64,000 nt of DNA from Neocallimastix lanati (nom. inval.) (taxonomy: Eukaryota; Neocallimastigomycota; Neocallimastigomycetes; Neocallimastigales; Neocallimastigaceae). Of the stretch, positions 23,781-35,833 are shown one piece after another. The DNA is taken from contig JACVTC010000045.1 of assembly GCA_016946835.1 (NCBI GenBank), positions 1,148,501-1,212,500 of the forward strand, in the 5' to 3' direction. Within the stretch, counting starts at the first letter, position 1, and every line of letters starts with the position of its first letter. Under the pieces are notes generated by a model, which did not search any database, was not told the origin of the DNA, and saw only the letters and a program-made list of their open reading frames with translations. The position numbers and the translations under genes are program-made.

Positions 23781-25216
23781 AATAAAATAATAATTAATAA
23801 TATTGAATATATTAATTTTAATTAATATAAAAAATTTAATCTTATAAAAAAAATTAAATTAGTATATACAAAATACAATTAAATCAGTGATACATACATT
23901 TATAAAATTTTAAATTTACATGAGAATATTAATTATTATAATTATTACATATTATTATTAATTTTCATTAATTATTAATGAAATTATATTAAAATTTAAT
24001 ATATTTTATGTTATATAAATCAATCATTTCTTATGTATAAAAGCTTTAAGGAGAATATGTTCATTAATTCTTCTTGTTTAATTTTAATAAAATTATATAA
24101 AATATAATGGGTTTAAAAAATTAAAATTCTCAATTTATTGGCTGTGTTTGAATCAGAATATAACTTAATAACAATATATATTGAATTAAGTCACTTCATT
24201 TTTCGTAATACGAATAAATAAATTTAAAAAATTAATTATTAACAAATAATTATATTTATTAAATTATTAATAAAATTTTATATTTATAAATTAATTATAA
24301 ATACTTTAAATATTAAATACTTTTTTTTTTTAATTAAACTTAATGTTATATTTTAGTAATATTTTTCTTCAATATCTATGTTTTTTATTTTGTAGTTTAA
24401 AAATAAAATATATAAAAATATATATTTTATTATTTTTAATAAAGAATTTTTATTTTTTAATTAATTAAAATAAGATAATTATAATTAAAAAAATGAGTAA
24501 ATAAAAATTTATTTATTAAATTTATATGCTTTATATAAACTATCTATAATTATATTAATAAAAAAATTTTAAAGTAAAGAAAATAAAAAATTATATTTAT
24601 AAAATTTTTAAATATATATAGAATTATTAAAGAGTAATATAAGAGAGAATTTTTATAAGTTATCTTCCAAATCCATGGAGTGTTGATAGAAAAGGAATAG
24701 CCAATATCAAATGAATTAATTACTATTATCTGTGATTCGACAATCGATGGTTATCTTTTCTAAAGTGGCTTCTAGTAGTAATAGAGAAAATTGGAATACT
24801 GGAAGACTTGTTAAAAGTGAACCTTATGTTTTATATTGTTTTAAACTGGATATGTAGTAACATTGGAGTAATATAATTAATAATATCATGTAGTTTCTAT
24901 ATATTATTATAATGAGTCTATTGTATTTTTTATTTTAGCATTATATTGTATTTTTCAATAATATTATTTAAACTCTCATGTAGCTATTGTAAAATGGAAA
25001 TTTTGGAGATTGATTCACTCCAAAGCTTGTGTTTAAGACATTATTTAATGGATGGAATCTTTTTAAAGTCTTTCACTATTAACAATTTTTTAAATATATT
25101 ATTAGCTAATTTATGAGTATTCAACAGAAAATTTTTTACGTTTTAAAGAATATTATTAATTGAAAGAATAATCATCAATAAACCAATATTAAAAATTATA
25201 TATTGTTATTGTTTTT
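23781..25216. other. Spacer with diverged repeat and an unidentified less-AT patch
   Basis: 24030-24200 is one of three diverged copies of a TATA-plus-leader repeat (see 11160). 24640-25060 is less A/T-biased and has short protein-like pieces (for example SNRENWNTGRLVKSEP at about 24775), but frames break quickly and no family was recognised. It may be a decayed gene or the 5' part of the truncated element that follows. Confidence 0.35.
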
Positions 25217-26645
25217 GTAAATTATTTTATTTATTTTCTGGAAAATTTAATAAAAATAATAATAAATAATCTGACAAAACAAGACAAACAAAAAAAATAA
25301 AAAATTAAATTATAAAATAAATACAAATATATAAATAAAAATAAGAATTCTATTTTTTTTAAATAAATTTTTAATTTAATAGAAGTTAAAAAAAAAAGAA
25401 AAAAAATTAAAAATGGTTAATTCTAATCATCATTTTTCGTTTAGCTTATATTTAATAAAGATTTTAAAGAAAAAGTTAACTCTCAATTTGGCTTTTTCTA
25501 ACCAGTTAAAACTGTTGATTCAAAGGTTGATACAGCTATTGATATACTTACTTGATTAAAGAAATATATCAAACAAACAGGAGACTATGTTAAAAAGATG
25601 ATTAATTGTATGAGAACTACCATGAATGCACAAAAGCAATTTGATTTTGTTTCTAAAGTTGCAAAATTAAAAGAAGATGAAGTTGTTTTAAAACAAAAGA
25701 TAAATCTTGTTAGTGATTCTTTAAGTTCAAATTCTAAGGATATTGAATTCTTATACTTACCAGCTAGGAAAAACTTCCATGAATAGTTAAAGTCTTTCTT
25801 AGATATAAGGCAATTCGTGAAAACGAAGATTCTGCTTAAAATAATAATACTGTTAGTACATAAATGGATATTACCACTCAAATGATTGATCAAACTAAAC
25901 AAAGATTAAGTACTGAAATTAATGGTATTCAAAAATATAGACGTGTTACCTTAATATTAAAGGAACATAAACAATCCTATAAAATAAAGAAGGATAAATA
26001 TGAATTATTATGTGAAGAAGTTATTCAAAAGAATTATTAGAAGCTAAGCGTAAGGCTGATATATCAAATTACTTCAATCTATGTATGATTCTTTGCACAT
26101 TTTCTATCATCAAACAGTAAAATATTTCCTAGAAATTGATTCATAAAATATAAATAAAAAAATAAAATAATAATAATTTAAGTAAAGAAAGATTAATGGA
26201 TAAAAGTAATGATAAAAAATATATATATATAACTCCAATCCAATTTGAAATTAAAGGGTAATATATATATAAATAATTTATTAAATTTACAAATAAAAAC
26301 TAGGGTTAGGGTTAAATCATTTTCATTTACTTCATAATATGTTATTTGTATTATCATTAAAAATAAAAATATTATTTAATATTGTTATACATTTGCCATA
26401 TTTCTACTTAAATCTAACTTTAAGTGAATGTTAGATTTGAGGGGGAATGTTAGAAACAAAAAATATAAAGCTCTATAATTATATTAATTAAAGGAGTAAT
26501 GGTATATATATTAGTATAAGATATGTGACCAATAATAATAGACCACATATTATGTTTACTGTAAATATAATAAAAATGTACAAAATTATATAAATATACT
26601 ATTCTTTATTCTTATATAATAAAAAAGAGATTTCTACATTTCACA
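25217..26645 (+). mobile_element. 5'-truncated copy of the cargo-bearing LTR element
   Basis: A 3' LTR of 198 bases at 26448-26645 (TGTTAGAAAC...TTTCACA) is preceded by the polypurine tract GAGGGGGAA. Before it, at 25440-26146, lies the same BAR-like cargo as at 40950-41680, and before that an intron-like stretch from about 25217. No 5' LTR or leader was found. It is a fossil with several breaks in the cargo. Confidence 0.75.
26302..26314 (+). repeat. Two-unit telomere-like repeat
   Basis: The sequence agggttagggtta occurs inside the truncated LTR element. Fungal telomeres commonly use TTAGGG, but two units may be chance. Confidence 0.3.
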
Positions 26646-27175
26646 TTTTAAGACGAAAATAAACTTTTTATTTAATTATAATATTTACTCAATATATAAT
26701 TAAAAATTTTCAAAAAGAAAAACAATATTACAAATTCGCTAATATTTAATTTTAAAAACTAATTAATATATTAAATGGAAAATAAAACATTATTTTGTAT
26801 TATCAATATTTACTGAATTAAAATAATAAAATAAAATATTATTTAGGTTTTATAAGAATATATTTTATATAAATTTTAATATTTTCGCAAATACTAATAT
26901 AAATTATTTTTAAGAATTGATAAAAATATTTAATTTTCTTAATTTTGTTTAATTTATTAAAATAAGTACTTTTTTTAAATCTATTTTCTTTAATTTTTTT
27001 GATTTTTTATTTTATAAAAACAATATTAAATTATTAAAATAAATTTTAAAATAATTAAAATATAAATTACAAAGTAAATAAATAACTAAATTAATTCTAT
27101 ATTTAAAATAAGTAAATTTTGAAGTATTAAAACATTGTATTACATTTAAATATAAATTAACATTATAAAAATAAT
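26646..27175. other. AT-rich spacer, no gene seen
   Basis: It separates the LTR of the truncated element from the stop codon of the galactosyltransferase on the opposite strand. No feature is supportable. Confidence 0.5.
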
Positions 27176-28780
27176 TTAAGGATATAATTTAATGGTCTTC
27201 TGTTTTTCTTTTGGTAACGCATAATAGTCTAAGACTTCTTTACGTGTTTCTTCATTTGTTTTTAAGTCCCATCCTTCTTCAATTTTATATTTGTTAAAAA
27301 ATTCTTTAAATCTAATTTCCTTTCCAGAACCACCACCAAAATTATGAAATAAAAATTCACCTTTTTTATAATGTCTATTATTGAAATATTGCTGTGGAAA
27401 AATAACATAATGATCAGTTTCATTTGATTCAATTAAAACATTATTTAATGATGTTTGATCATGATATCTAATTATTTTCTCTTTATTAAAATATTGATAT
27501 GATATTGCTCTAGTAAATAAATTTAATGACCATTCATGTACTCTAATAAATAAAATTCCTGCATTTATTCCACAACAATATTTTGGATCATCCAAATATT
27601 CATATGCTGCTAATAAATGAACATTATTCATAGTTTCATTTGGCAAAAATGTTTCTAGTCTTATATTTGGATTAAGAATGGCAACGTCATTATCAACCCA
27701 GCTATGAAATAATAATTAAAAAAATAATATAACTTTTCAATAAATTTTCAATAACAAATTAAAATATTAAAAATTTTATTACATATAGTAATTAAAAACA
27801 TTCATATTTACAATATCCAGTCATATTTTTTATATTTCAATCCTTCAATCAATTTTTCAATAATACTATAAAATTTCATAAAAAATATTTTTCTACCAGG
27901 AGAATAATTAATAGTTTCTAATTTATAATCATAGCCATGAATATTAGCATATTGATAAAATTCACTAACGGAATGTTCTTGCATTGAATTTGATTTTATC
28001 CCATTATAAAAAGAAACTATAGAAATTTTTTCCTTCGTTAATTTCTATAAAAATAATATAATTTATAATATTTTTAATTTTATTTTATGATATATTTACT
28101 ATATATTTTTAAAATATTTATGTTAATAATTTAATATATGAATCTTACAGAATTTTTAACACAATGAAACTTAATATAAAGATATTTCGAAACATTACCA
28201 CAATAATTTTCAAAGAAATGATATGTTGGAATAATAGTACAGTATTTTTTATTTTCACATAATTCTTTAAGATATTTTGTTGGCTCGTAACCACAACTTT
28301 TTCTTATTTTCTTTTTTTTGTTTTTTTTAAAATTATTATCTTTAATTCTGCAATGTACATTATCTTTTTTAAAACGTCCATAAATGTTTTATCAATTTTA
28401 ATAGTATAATGTTTTGGACAAGAAATATCGTAACCTTTCAAAGTTTCTGGTCTAAAAGAACTTTTATTTCACAGAGGTATTCTTCTCTTTCTGATGTAGT
28501 GGATTTAAGTTTATTAAATTTATCGTAATCATAATAAAAAGAGTCATCCTCAATTCTAATATTTTTATATAAATTACGTTTTTTTCCATCATCTTTATCT
28601 CTATCGAGTGTAATTGGGCCATTAAGGTTATTTTCATCAACAAACATAAAGCCGTCAGGCCGGTTGGTTTTTTTATTTATTTATTTCATTTTTTTTATTA
28701 ATATTTAGATGAATTTGTTCGCAGTATACATAATTAAATAAAAGTATAAATATTAATAACATAAAAATTAAGTCATTCAT
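27176..28780 (-). CDS. GT34-type galactosyltransferase with SUEL-type lectin domain; frame problems
   Basis: Read on the minus strand. The ATG at 28780 starts a signal peptide (FMLLIFILLFNYVYC), then a charged linker. Next is a SUEL/rhamnose-binding-lectin-like domain ending at 28149, with SCGYEPTKYLKELCENKKYC and a terminal KYLYIKFHC that fit the family's Cys and KYLxVxYxC pattern. After introns 28148-28045 and 27811-27702 comes the catalytic part of the GMA12/MNN10 (GT34) family: KKYDWIF joined to WVDNDVAILNP (the metal-binding D-x-D), NVHLLAAYEYL, CCGINAGILFIRVHEWSL, HDQTSLNNVL and FHNFGGG. The family transfers alpha-galactose in the Golgi. The catalytic exons are clean. The 5' exon is in three or four frames, with shifts near 28672, 28455 and 28386, two of them near A-rich runs. 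Either it is a recent pseudogene or these are consensus errors; both are possible. Fusion of a SUEL domain to GT34 is unusual. Confidence 0.7.
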
Positions 28781-29367
28781 TTCAATTAAACTATAACTTT
28801 GATTTATTTTTAATTAATAAAATTAATCAATTATTTTTTAATAAAATTATAAAAATTAATGAAAATAGAATATACATTAAAAAATTATTATTAATTATTT
28901 ATAATATTATTAAATATATGATAAAATATTGTAAGTATTATTTTCATAAATTTTATTTTTAATATGTATTAAAAAAAATATAAAATTACTTAAAAAAAAT
29001 TATTAAAAATATTAATTATTAATTTATACATATTAATAATATATTTTTTATCAAATAACTCTATAATACTATATTAAAAATATAATATAAATAATATATT
29101 TAAATAGATTGCAGCAAATAAATATGCAATAACTATATAAAGAATAAAATATATTTTGAAATACAATTCATACTTTATAAGAATTATGTTAAATATAAAA
29201 TATTAATTTTTAATAATAAACTTTTTAACTAATATTTATTATTTAAATAATAATTTTAATTAAAAATTCAAATTTAAATAATAATTAATAATGAAAATAT
29301 AAAAATTTTAATTAAAAATTCAAATTTAAAAAATAATTAATAATAAAAAGATAAAAAATTTATATTT
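28781..29367. other. AT-rich spacer, no gene seen
   Basis: Contains a local repeat of a ttaaaaattcaaatttaaa unit (about 29258-29340). The target duplication AATAT of the next element is at 29368-29372. Confidence 0.5.
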
Positions 29368-29372
29368 AATAT

Positions 29373-29698
29373 TTTGAATATTATGTTATTAAATTTTAGT
29401 TTTTGATATGTGATCACTTTATTTATTTTTATTATTTTTATTATTATTTTAATAACTATATAATTTTTTAGTAATATTTTATATTATAGGATTAATTATC
29501 ATAATCCTTAAATGTATATACATTAATAAAATTTAATTTAACTATATTAGTTATAATTGTAAATATATGATGTACATCATTAATACGCCTCATAATATTT
29601 TACATTATACAAAATAATGAAAAACATATTTAATTTAATGAATAAGTAAATCTTGATTATACAAGACTTAATTAAAATATTAAACTTTATTTTTAACA
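29373..29698 (-). repeat. 3' LTR of the near-whole copia element
   Basis: Partner of 35503-35828, with one difference between them. The outer flank is AATAT. Confidence 0.9.
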
Positions 29699-29704
29699 TT
29701 CCCC

Positions 29705-32700
29705 CTAAAGTTTAATATTATTTAGATCATAGAGAATATTATTTCTAAACCTGGTCATTAAAGTAGAATTTAAATATTTGGTAAATCCATCGGATAAGTT
29801 ATTTTCAGATTTTATATACTTTAAATTAATATAACCTTTCTTGATTAATTCTCTTATACTGTGATATCGAAGGTCGATGTGCTTGGATTTCGGATTAATA
29901 GTTTCATTTTCGCAATTGTAAATTGCAGCTTTATTATCGGTGTTTATTGTAATAACATCCTGCTTAAGTCCAAGTTCTTTAAATATATTTCTATACCAGA
30001 GACAGTGTCTTGCACACTCATGAATTCCATAATACTCACTTTCCGCAGTAGAAACTGAAACACAATGTTGCAGTTTGGAATACCAACTAGTAGGAGCTGA
30101 GTTTATCATCATTACAAATCCAGTAGTTGACTTCCTTGTTTCCTTATCACCACCTAAATCGGCGTCAACATAAACATTAAAATTAAAAGTATTAGTATAA
30201 GTGAATTTAATTCCATAGTTAGGATTACCTTTCAAGTATCTAAAAATTTTTAGTACATTGTACCAATCTTCGTATGTTGGATTATCGGATTTTCTGGAAG
30301 CTTTACTTACAGAAAATAATATGTCCGGTCTCGTGCTGATAGCTAAATATAACAAAGATCCTATAGCTTGCTTATATTTTGTTACATTAAATTTTTTACT
30401 CCTTAATTCAATAGATTCGATTGGTGTTGTATTTGATACTGGGTTATATTTATTGATATTAAACTTATTTAAAATTTCATTAAGATATTTCTTCTGATGG
30501 ATAATATAACCATCATTACATTTTACAAATTTTTATACCTATAATAAAGTCTACTTCACCTACATCTGTAGCATCAAAATTATTTTTAATTAAAGATTTT
30601 GTTTTAATTATTTCATCATCCGTTCCTGTAACAATTATATCATCCACGTAGACTGCTAGTAAACATACAATTTCGTTACTTTTATCTTTTTTAATATAGA
30701 CGCATGGGTCACTTAAAAATCTTTTAAAATTTAATTTTAACAATACCTTATTTAAAGTTTCGTTCCACATTCTTCCAGACTGTTTTAACCCATATAAAGC
30801 TTTATTTAATTTACAATATCCCTTTTGTTTCATACCTTCTGGTAGCAACATATAAATATCCTCATTCAATTTGGCATTCAAGTAGGCAGCCTTAATATCC
30901 ATTTGATGTATATGGAACTTTCTTTGGACTGCAATGGCAATTATGATTTTAAGTGTATCTTGTTTGAGGGTAGGTGAAAAAGTGTTTTTATAGTCAACCC
31001 CATATATCTGGCTGTAGCCCTTAGCTACTAATCTTGCTTTATATTTAACAATTTTACCTTCTGAGTTTCTTTTGTATTTAAGAACCCATCTTGTAGAAAT
31101 GATATTTGCGTCTTTAGGAACTTTATTAATAATTGTAAATACCCTCATTCTCTTCATATTATTCAATTCTTCATCCACTGCTTTTAACCACATGTCTTTA
31201 TCATTCATTAAAAATATTTCTTTATAATTACGTGGTTCAATAAACTTTTTGTCGTCTATTGCTAGAAGTGCAGTTGTATCTAAAATATCTTTAATATTGA
31301 ACGATTTCACTTTCTTTGTTGGATGATTTTTAATCATATATTCATTGTTATAGCGTTTTCTACGTTTATTATTGTTTTTTCTTATATATATATTACCACT
31401 ATTATTAGATTGTTTGGTATTTTGTTTATTTTTATCATTATTGTTTCGTTTATCAGCATTCTTATTATTTTCATTATTTAATTGATTAAATTTTTCACTA
31501 TATTCTTTCGACTTATTTAAAAGAAATTGAATAGTTTCCTCTTTACTCTTAGCATTACTTATTCTATTAGAAATTAATTTATTTTTATTTTTATTCTTCT
31601 TAAGAGTTATTTGTTTATTATCATTATCATTATTGATAATTGATTTTTTACTCTTATTTTGGTGTTTATTTGTTTGTTTATTTTCATTGTTTACCTTACC
31701 ACCTGAATTGTTTTGGTTAAATTCTTTATTGTAATTATTGCTAAATTTTACATTCTGTATATGATAATTCACATTGGAATTATACTCATTGGCATTAGTT
31801 TGTTTATTTAAATCATTTAAATTTATTTCTTTAATTTTATTTGATTTATATAAATTTATCTCTTTATTTATATTGTAATTATTTTCTCCAATGACGTTAG
31901 AATTATTACCATTATTTAAATTATAATTTAAGTCACCTCTCATATAATAATTATTCATTTTATTATTATCGTTAATAATTATATTATTATTATCACTTAC
32001 TTTATACACGCGTGGATTGTTATTTACATTATCGAACGAATTATGTAGGTTATTTTCTTCTAAATTATAATTATGGTTATTTATTTCATTATTCATTAAT
32101 TCAGGATAATTTGAATTATTACTTACGTTTATATTTAAATTATTTTTATTTAAATTTATTTTGTTTATTTCTGTGTTTATTCCTGAATTTATTTCTGTGT
32201 TTATTCCTGAATTTATTCCTGTGTTTCTTCCTGTATTACTTAATTTTCTTTCATAATTTAAATTAAAATTATTGTCTTTAATTAAATTTAAATTATTCGG
32301 ATCATTATTATAATTATTATTAGTATTATAATTATTATTAGTATTATAATTATTGTTAGTATCAATTAAATTATCAATATTAAATTTTTCTTTATTTCCA
32401 TTACAAAAATCTTTATTATTTTCTTCTTGGAAATAAATAGAATTAATATTTTTAGGAATTAAATTATTTAAATTAATTTTATTATTATTATTTAAATTTA
32501 ATGATCCTTCATTAGAATTATAATGTAAATTATTTAATTGGTTGTTAGAATTGGAAATTGAAAAATTATTATTATTATTATTTTCTGAATTGTCCATATA
32601 TTGAGTGGGTCCAATAGTTTTATTTTGATTTTGTAAAATTAAATTATTATGATTCATATTAATAAAATTATTATTATTTGGATGGTACATATTATTAGGA

Positions 32701-32741
32701 TCATAATTATGATTATTGATTAGGTTATTTATTTCGGTATC

Positions 32742-32774
<33 letters not shown>

Positions 32775-34300
32775 TATATTATAAATTTCATTATATTCAC
32801 TATTATTATCATTTGTATTACTTTCATTGTCATCATTGTTAATATGATCTATTTCTTCATTTTCATAATAATTAGTGAAATTAATACTGTCTGGTGATGT
32901 TAGAGGGGCACTTATATTTGCGGGTTCATCTTCGAGGAATTCTACAGTGCGAGCTAAAACTATTTTGTTATTTTTAATGTCATATATTTTATAAGCTGTA
33001 TGGTTTATTTCATCATATCCAAGGAAAATACCTGGGAGAGTTGTATTGCAGAACTTCTTCCTAAATTGTTTTGGAACAAAAAAATATACACGACACCCAA
33101 AAACTCTGAATTTATTATAATCAACTTTATCATTGTACAGAATTTCATATGGTATTTTGTTATTATTACCTTTATGGGGTAACCTGTTATGTATATAATT
33201 TGCTGTGGTTACAGCATCTTCCCAAAATTTATGATTTAGCTTTGCATCGTTTAACATAGCGTCACCATTAGATATTAATGTTCCATGAAGTCTTTCCACT
33301 CTTCCATTTTGTTGTGGATTATGAGGAATAGTATGTTCATGTATTATGCCTGTTTTTTCATAAAACTCGTTGAAATTGCTATTGAAAAATTCAGTGCCGT
33401 TATCAGTTTTAATGTATTTAATATTACAATTATCAAATAAGTTCTTAATTTGATTATACCATATAATAAAAGTTTTGAATGTTTCACTTTTTCTTTTTAT
33501 AAAAAGGACCCAACTGTACCTTGAATAATCATCAAGAATAGATAAAAAATACTTATTCCCGTAAATAGAATAGTCGGGAACAAATACCAAATCCATGTGA
33601 ATAAGTTCAAATGGTTTTGTCATATGATTAGTAGATGGTTTGTAAGGGAGATTCTTTAATTTCGAACAAGAACAAATTTTACACTTATGCTTTATATTTA
33701 TTTTATTTAAATTATCTTTGATAGAGTCAATATTAAAATGACCCATTATTCTATGCCAGAGATTCATATCAGAATCGTTTAAGGCATCTTGTAAACTATA
33801 ACATATAATGTTATTTGAGCTATTACTTATATTATTTTTGCTTGTTAGTATTTTGTAAACTTTAGATTTATTTGAGAAAGATGTATAGATTCTTTTGCCA
33901 TTATTGTTATATAAAATAGCGCAGTTTTTATCGTTGTACTTATTTTTACAAAATACAGTTTTATAATTATCCTTGCTTAAATGATCTATGGAAATTAGAC
34001 TTCTTTTAAATGATGGTACATAAATGACATCGTTTAAAATAATTTTGTGATTATTAATTAAACCAACATAATTACCAATGTATTTTGATTTTACCATTCC
34101 TCCATTAGCAAAATGTATATTGATACAGAAATCACGTGTATTTGTTAAAATGTTTTTATCATGGGTCATGTGATATGACGCCCCAGAGTCCAATGTCCAT
34201 AAGATAATGTTGTTGTTATTTTTGTTTGTTTTATTAATTTTGTTATTATTATTTTTGTCATACTTGGCAGTATAATAACTTAAGCTCTGCCTAGTATCTT
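29705..34300 (-). mobile_element. pol region of the near-whole copia element
   Basis: Parts in order on the minus strand: protease around the DSGAS active site; the GAG-pre-integrase segment (LWHRIMGHFN plus a Cys pair); integrase with the D...D...E residues (HMDLVF, IKTDNGTEF, HNPQQNGRVERLHG); a low-complexity Asn-rich linker of several hundred residues (about 31300-32880); reverse transcriptase (MDIKAAYLNAKL, NKALYGLKQSGRMW, LLAVYVDDIIVTG); and RNase H (YVDADLGG, STAESEYYGIHECARHC, DLRYHSIREL). The Asn-rich linker, with runs of Asn and GINTEINSG-like repeats, is far longer than in typical copia elements. Confidence 0.88.
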
Positions 34301-34303
34301 GCT

Positions 34304-35353
34304 TTAATGAAAAATTTTAATATTGTTTTTATTCTCTGTGTTTTCTGTTGTAACACAGTTAGATTGACCTTCTTCCCTTTCATCATTATAATCCATATTT
34401 AATGCATTACTGTAAATATCAACATATCTATCTGATTCTTCTTCTTGGTCATTTATTTCTACATTATCGGCATGTTTTTGATGTTTTATCTTTTTTTCTT
34501 TATAATGTGCTTTACCGTATTTATCGTACACCACACCTCCGTGTATTCTTCCATATTTGAGACACTCACGTGATATATGACCAAATCCGCCACAATTATG
34601 ACATCTGATATTTCTTTTACTGCGCTTTCTATTTTGTTTATTTCTACTGTTACTTTCATTAATTCTTACTTCATTATTGAATACCTTAGCCTTTTCTTGT
34701 TTAATTTTTAAAGTATTCAAAAATTTTATTCTTGGAATTGATGTTTTTAGCATATTACAACATCCATTCCAATCATTCTGAAAACCAAGTAAATTTGTTA
34801 ATTGGGCAATATCGGATTGGATAGCATTATATAAATAATTGAATTTTCTTTCATCGTTCACATTTTCCCCAAGTTTCTTTAATTTGTCGAAGGTAATTTC
34901 CATGTTGGCTATAAAAATTCCTATGTCTGTGGATTTATCGTAAGTCATGTTCTCCAGCTTTTCGTTTAATTGTAACTTCATTTCTTCATTACCTTTGGTA
35001 AAAGTTTTCTTTAGCAATTTCCATATGTCGTATGCGGAACTATTCTTGAAATCTATACTTAATTTAATTTCGTTTTCTAAATTCATACTAATATATCTTT
35101 TTGCTTTGCTGTCACCAACTATCATTTTCGTTGTGACTGATTTATGGTAATAAGTATCAGTTCCTCTAATTTTCATACCCTTTAAGGATTCGAAATTTTC
35201 AGCGTTGTTGGCAATTTTCTTCATATTATCTTCGTAGATATATTGATCTAATTCATTAGCAGTTAATATTAGATCCATATCTGAAGCCCAAAGTGGATAG
35301 GTTTCCATGGTAAGTTTTTTATTACTTAAAATGTTGAACGCTTTATCTTCCAT
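34304..35353 (-). mobile_element. gag of the near-whole copia element
   Basis: 349-residue product. The N-terminal half is the copia-type gag capsid region (WASDMDLILTANELDQYI, YDIWKLLKKTFTKGNE, NMTYDKSTDIGIFIANME). A CCHC zinc knuckle CHNCGGFGHISREC lies near residue 250, flanked by Lys/Arg/Asn-rich sequence that would bind RNA. The C-terminal 80 residues are acidic and polar. Confidence 0.9.
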
Positions 35354-35502
35354 TGTTTTAGAATTTTAAAAATTAAGATTTAATTAAATTGAATTTTGAG
35401 ATTTCGAAATTTCAATTTCTTTTTGTTTTATTATAATGTAATTTATTTTTGAGATTTATAAACTAGCTTTTATATGCTGGAGCTAATTTGAGACTCTTAA
35501 TC

Positions 35503-35828
35503 TTTGAATATTATGTTATTAAATTTTAGTTTTTGATATGTGATCACTTTATTTATTTTTATTATTTTTATTATTATTTTAATAACTATATAATTTTTTA
35601 GTAATATTTTATATTATAGGATTAATTATCATAATCCTTAAATGTATATACATTAATAAAATTTAATTTAACTATATTAGTTATAATTGTAAATATATGA
35701 TGTACATCATTAATACGCCTCATAATATTTTACATTATACAAAATAATGAAAAACATATTTAATTTAATAAATAAGTAAATCTTGATTATACAAGACTTA
35801 ATTAAAATATTAAACTTTATTTTTAACA
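35503..35828 (-). repeat. 5' LTR of the near-whole copia element
   Basis: Starts TGTTAAAAATAAAG on the minus strand. It ends ATATTCAAA directly at the primer site, which together with the AATAT duplication fixes the boundary two bases beyond the nearest CA. Confidence 0.88.
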
Positions 35829-35833
35829 AATAT

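Larger units (their letters stand above)
29373..35828 (-). mobile_element. Nearly whole Ty1/copia retrotransposon
   Basis: LTRs of 326 bases at 29373-29698 and 35503-35828 differ at a single site. They are flanked by AATAT on both sides (29368-29372 and 35829-35833), so the insertion is recent. The primer site gattaagagtctcaa abuts the 5' LTR (35488-35502), and the polypurine tract CTTTAGGGGGAA abuts the 3' LTR. Gene order on the minus strand is gag, protease, integrase, reverse transcriptase, RNase H, as in Ty1/copia. It looks nearly whole, with perhaps one or two breaks in coding. The leader between primer site and gag is only about 135 bases and has no repeats, unlike the other elements here. 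Confidence 0.93.

Noticed and set aside
29861-33182. Plus-strand frames inside the copia element (also 34947-35150)
   Set aside because: Antisense shadows of the pol and gag frames.
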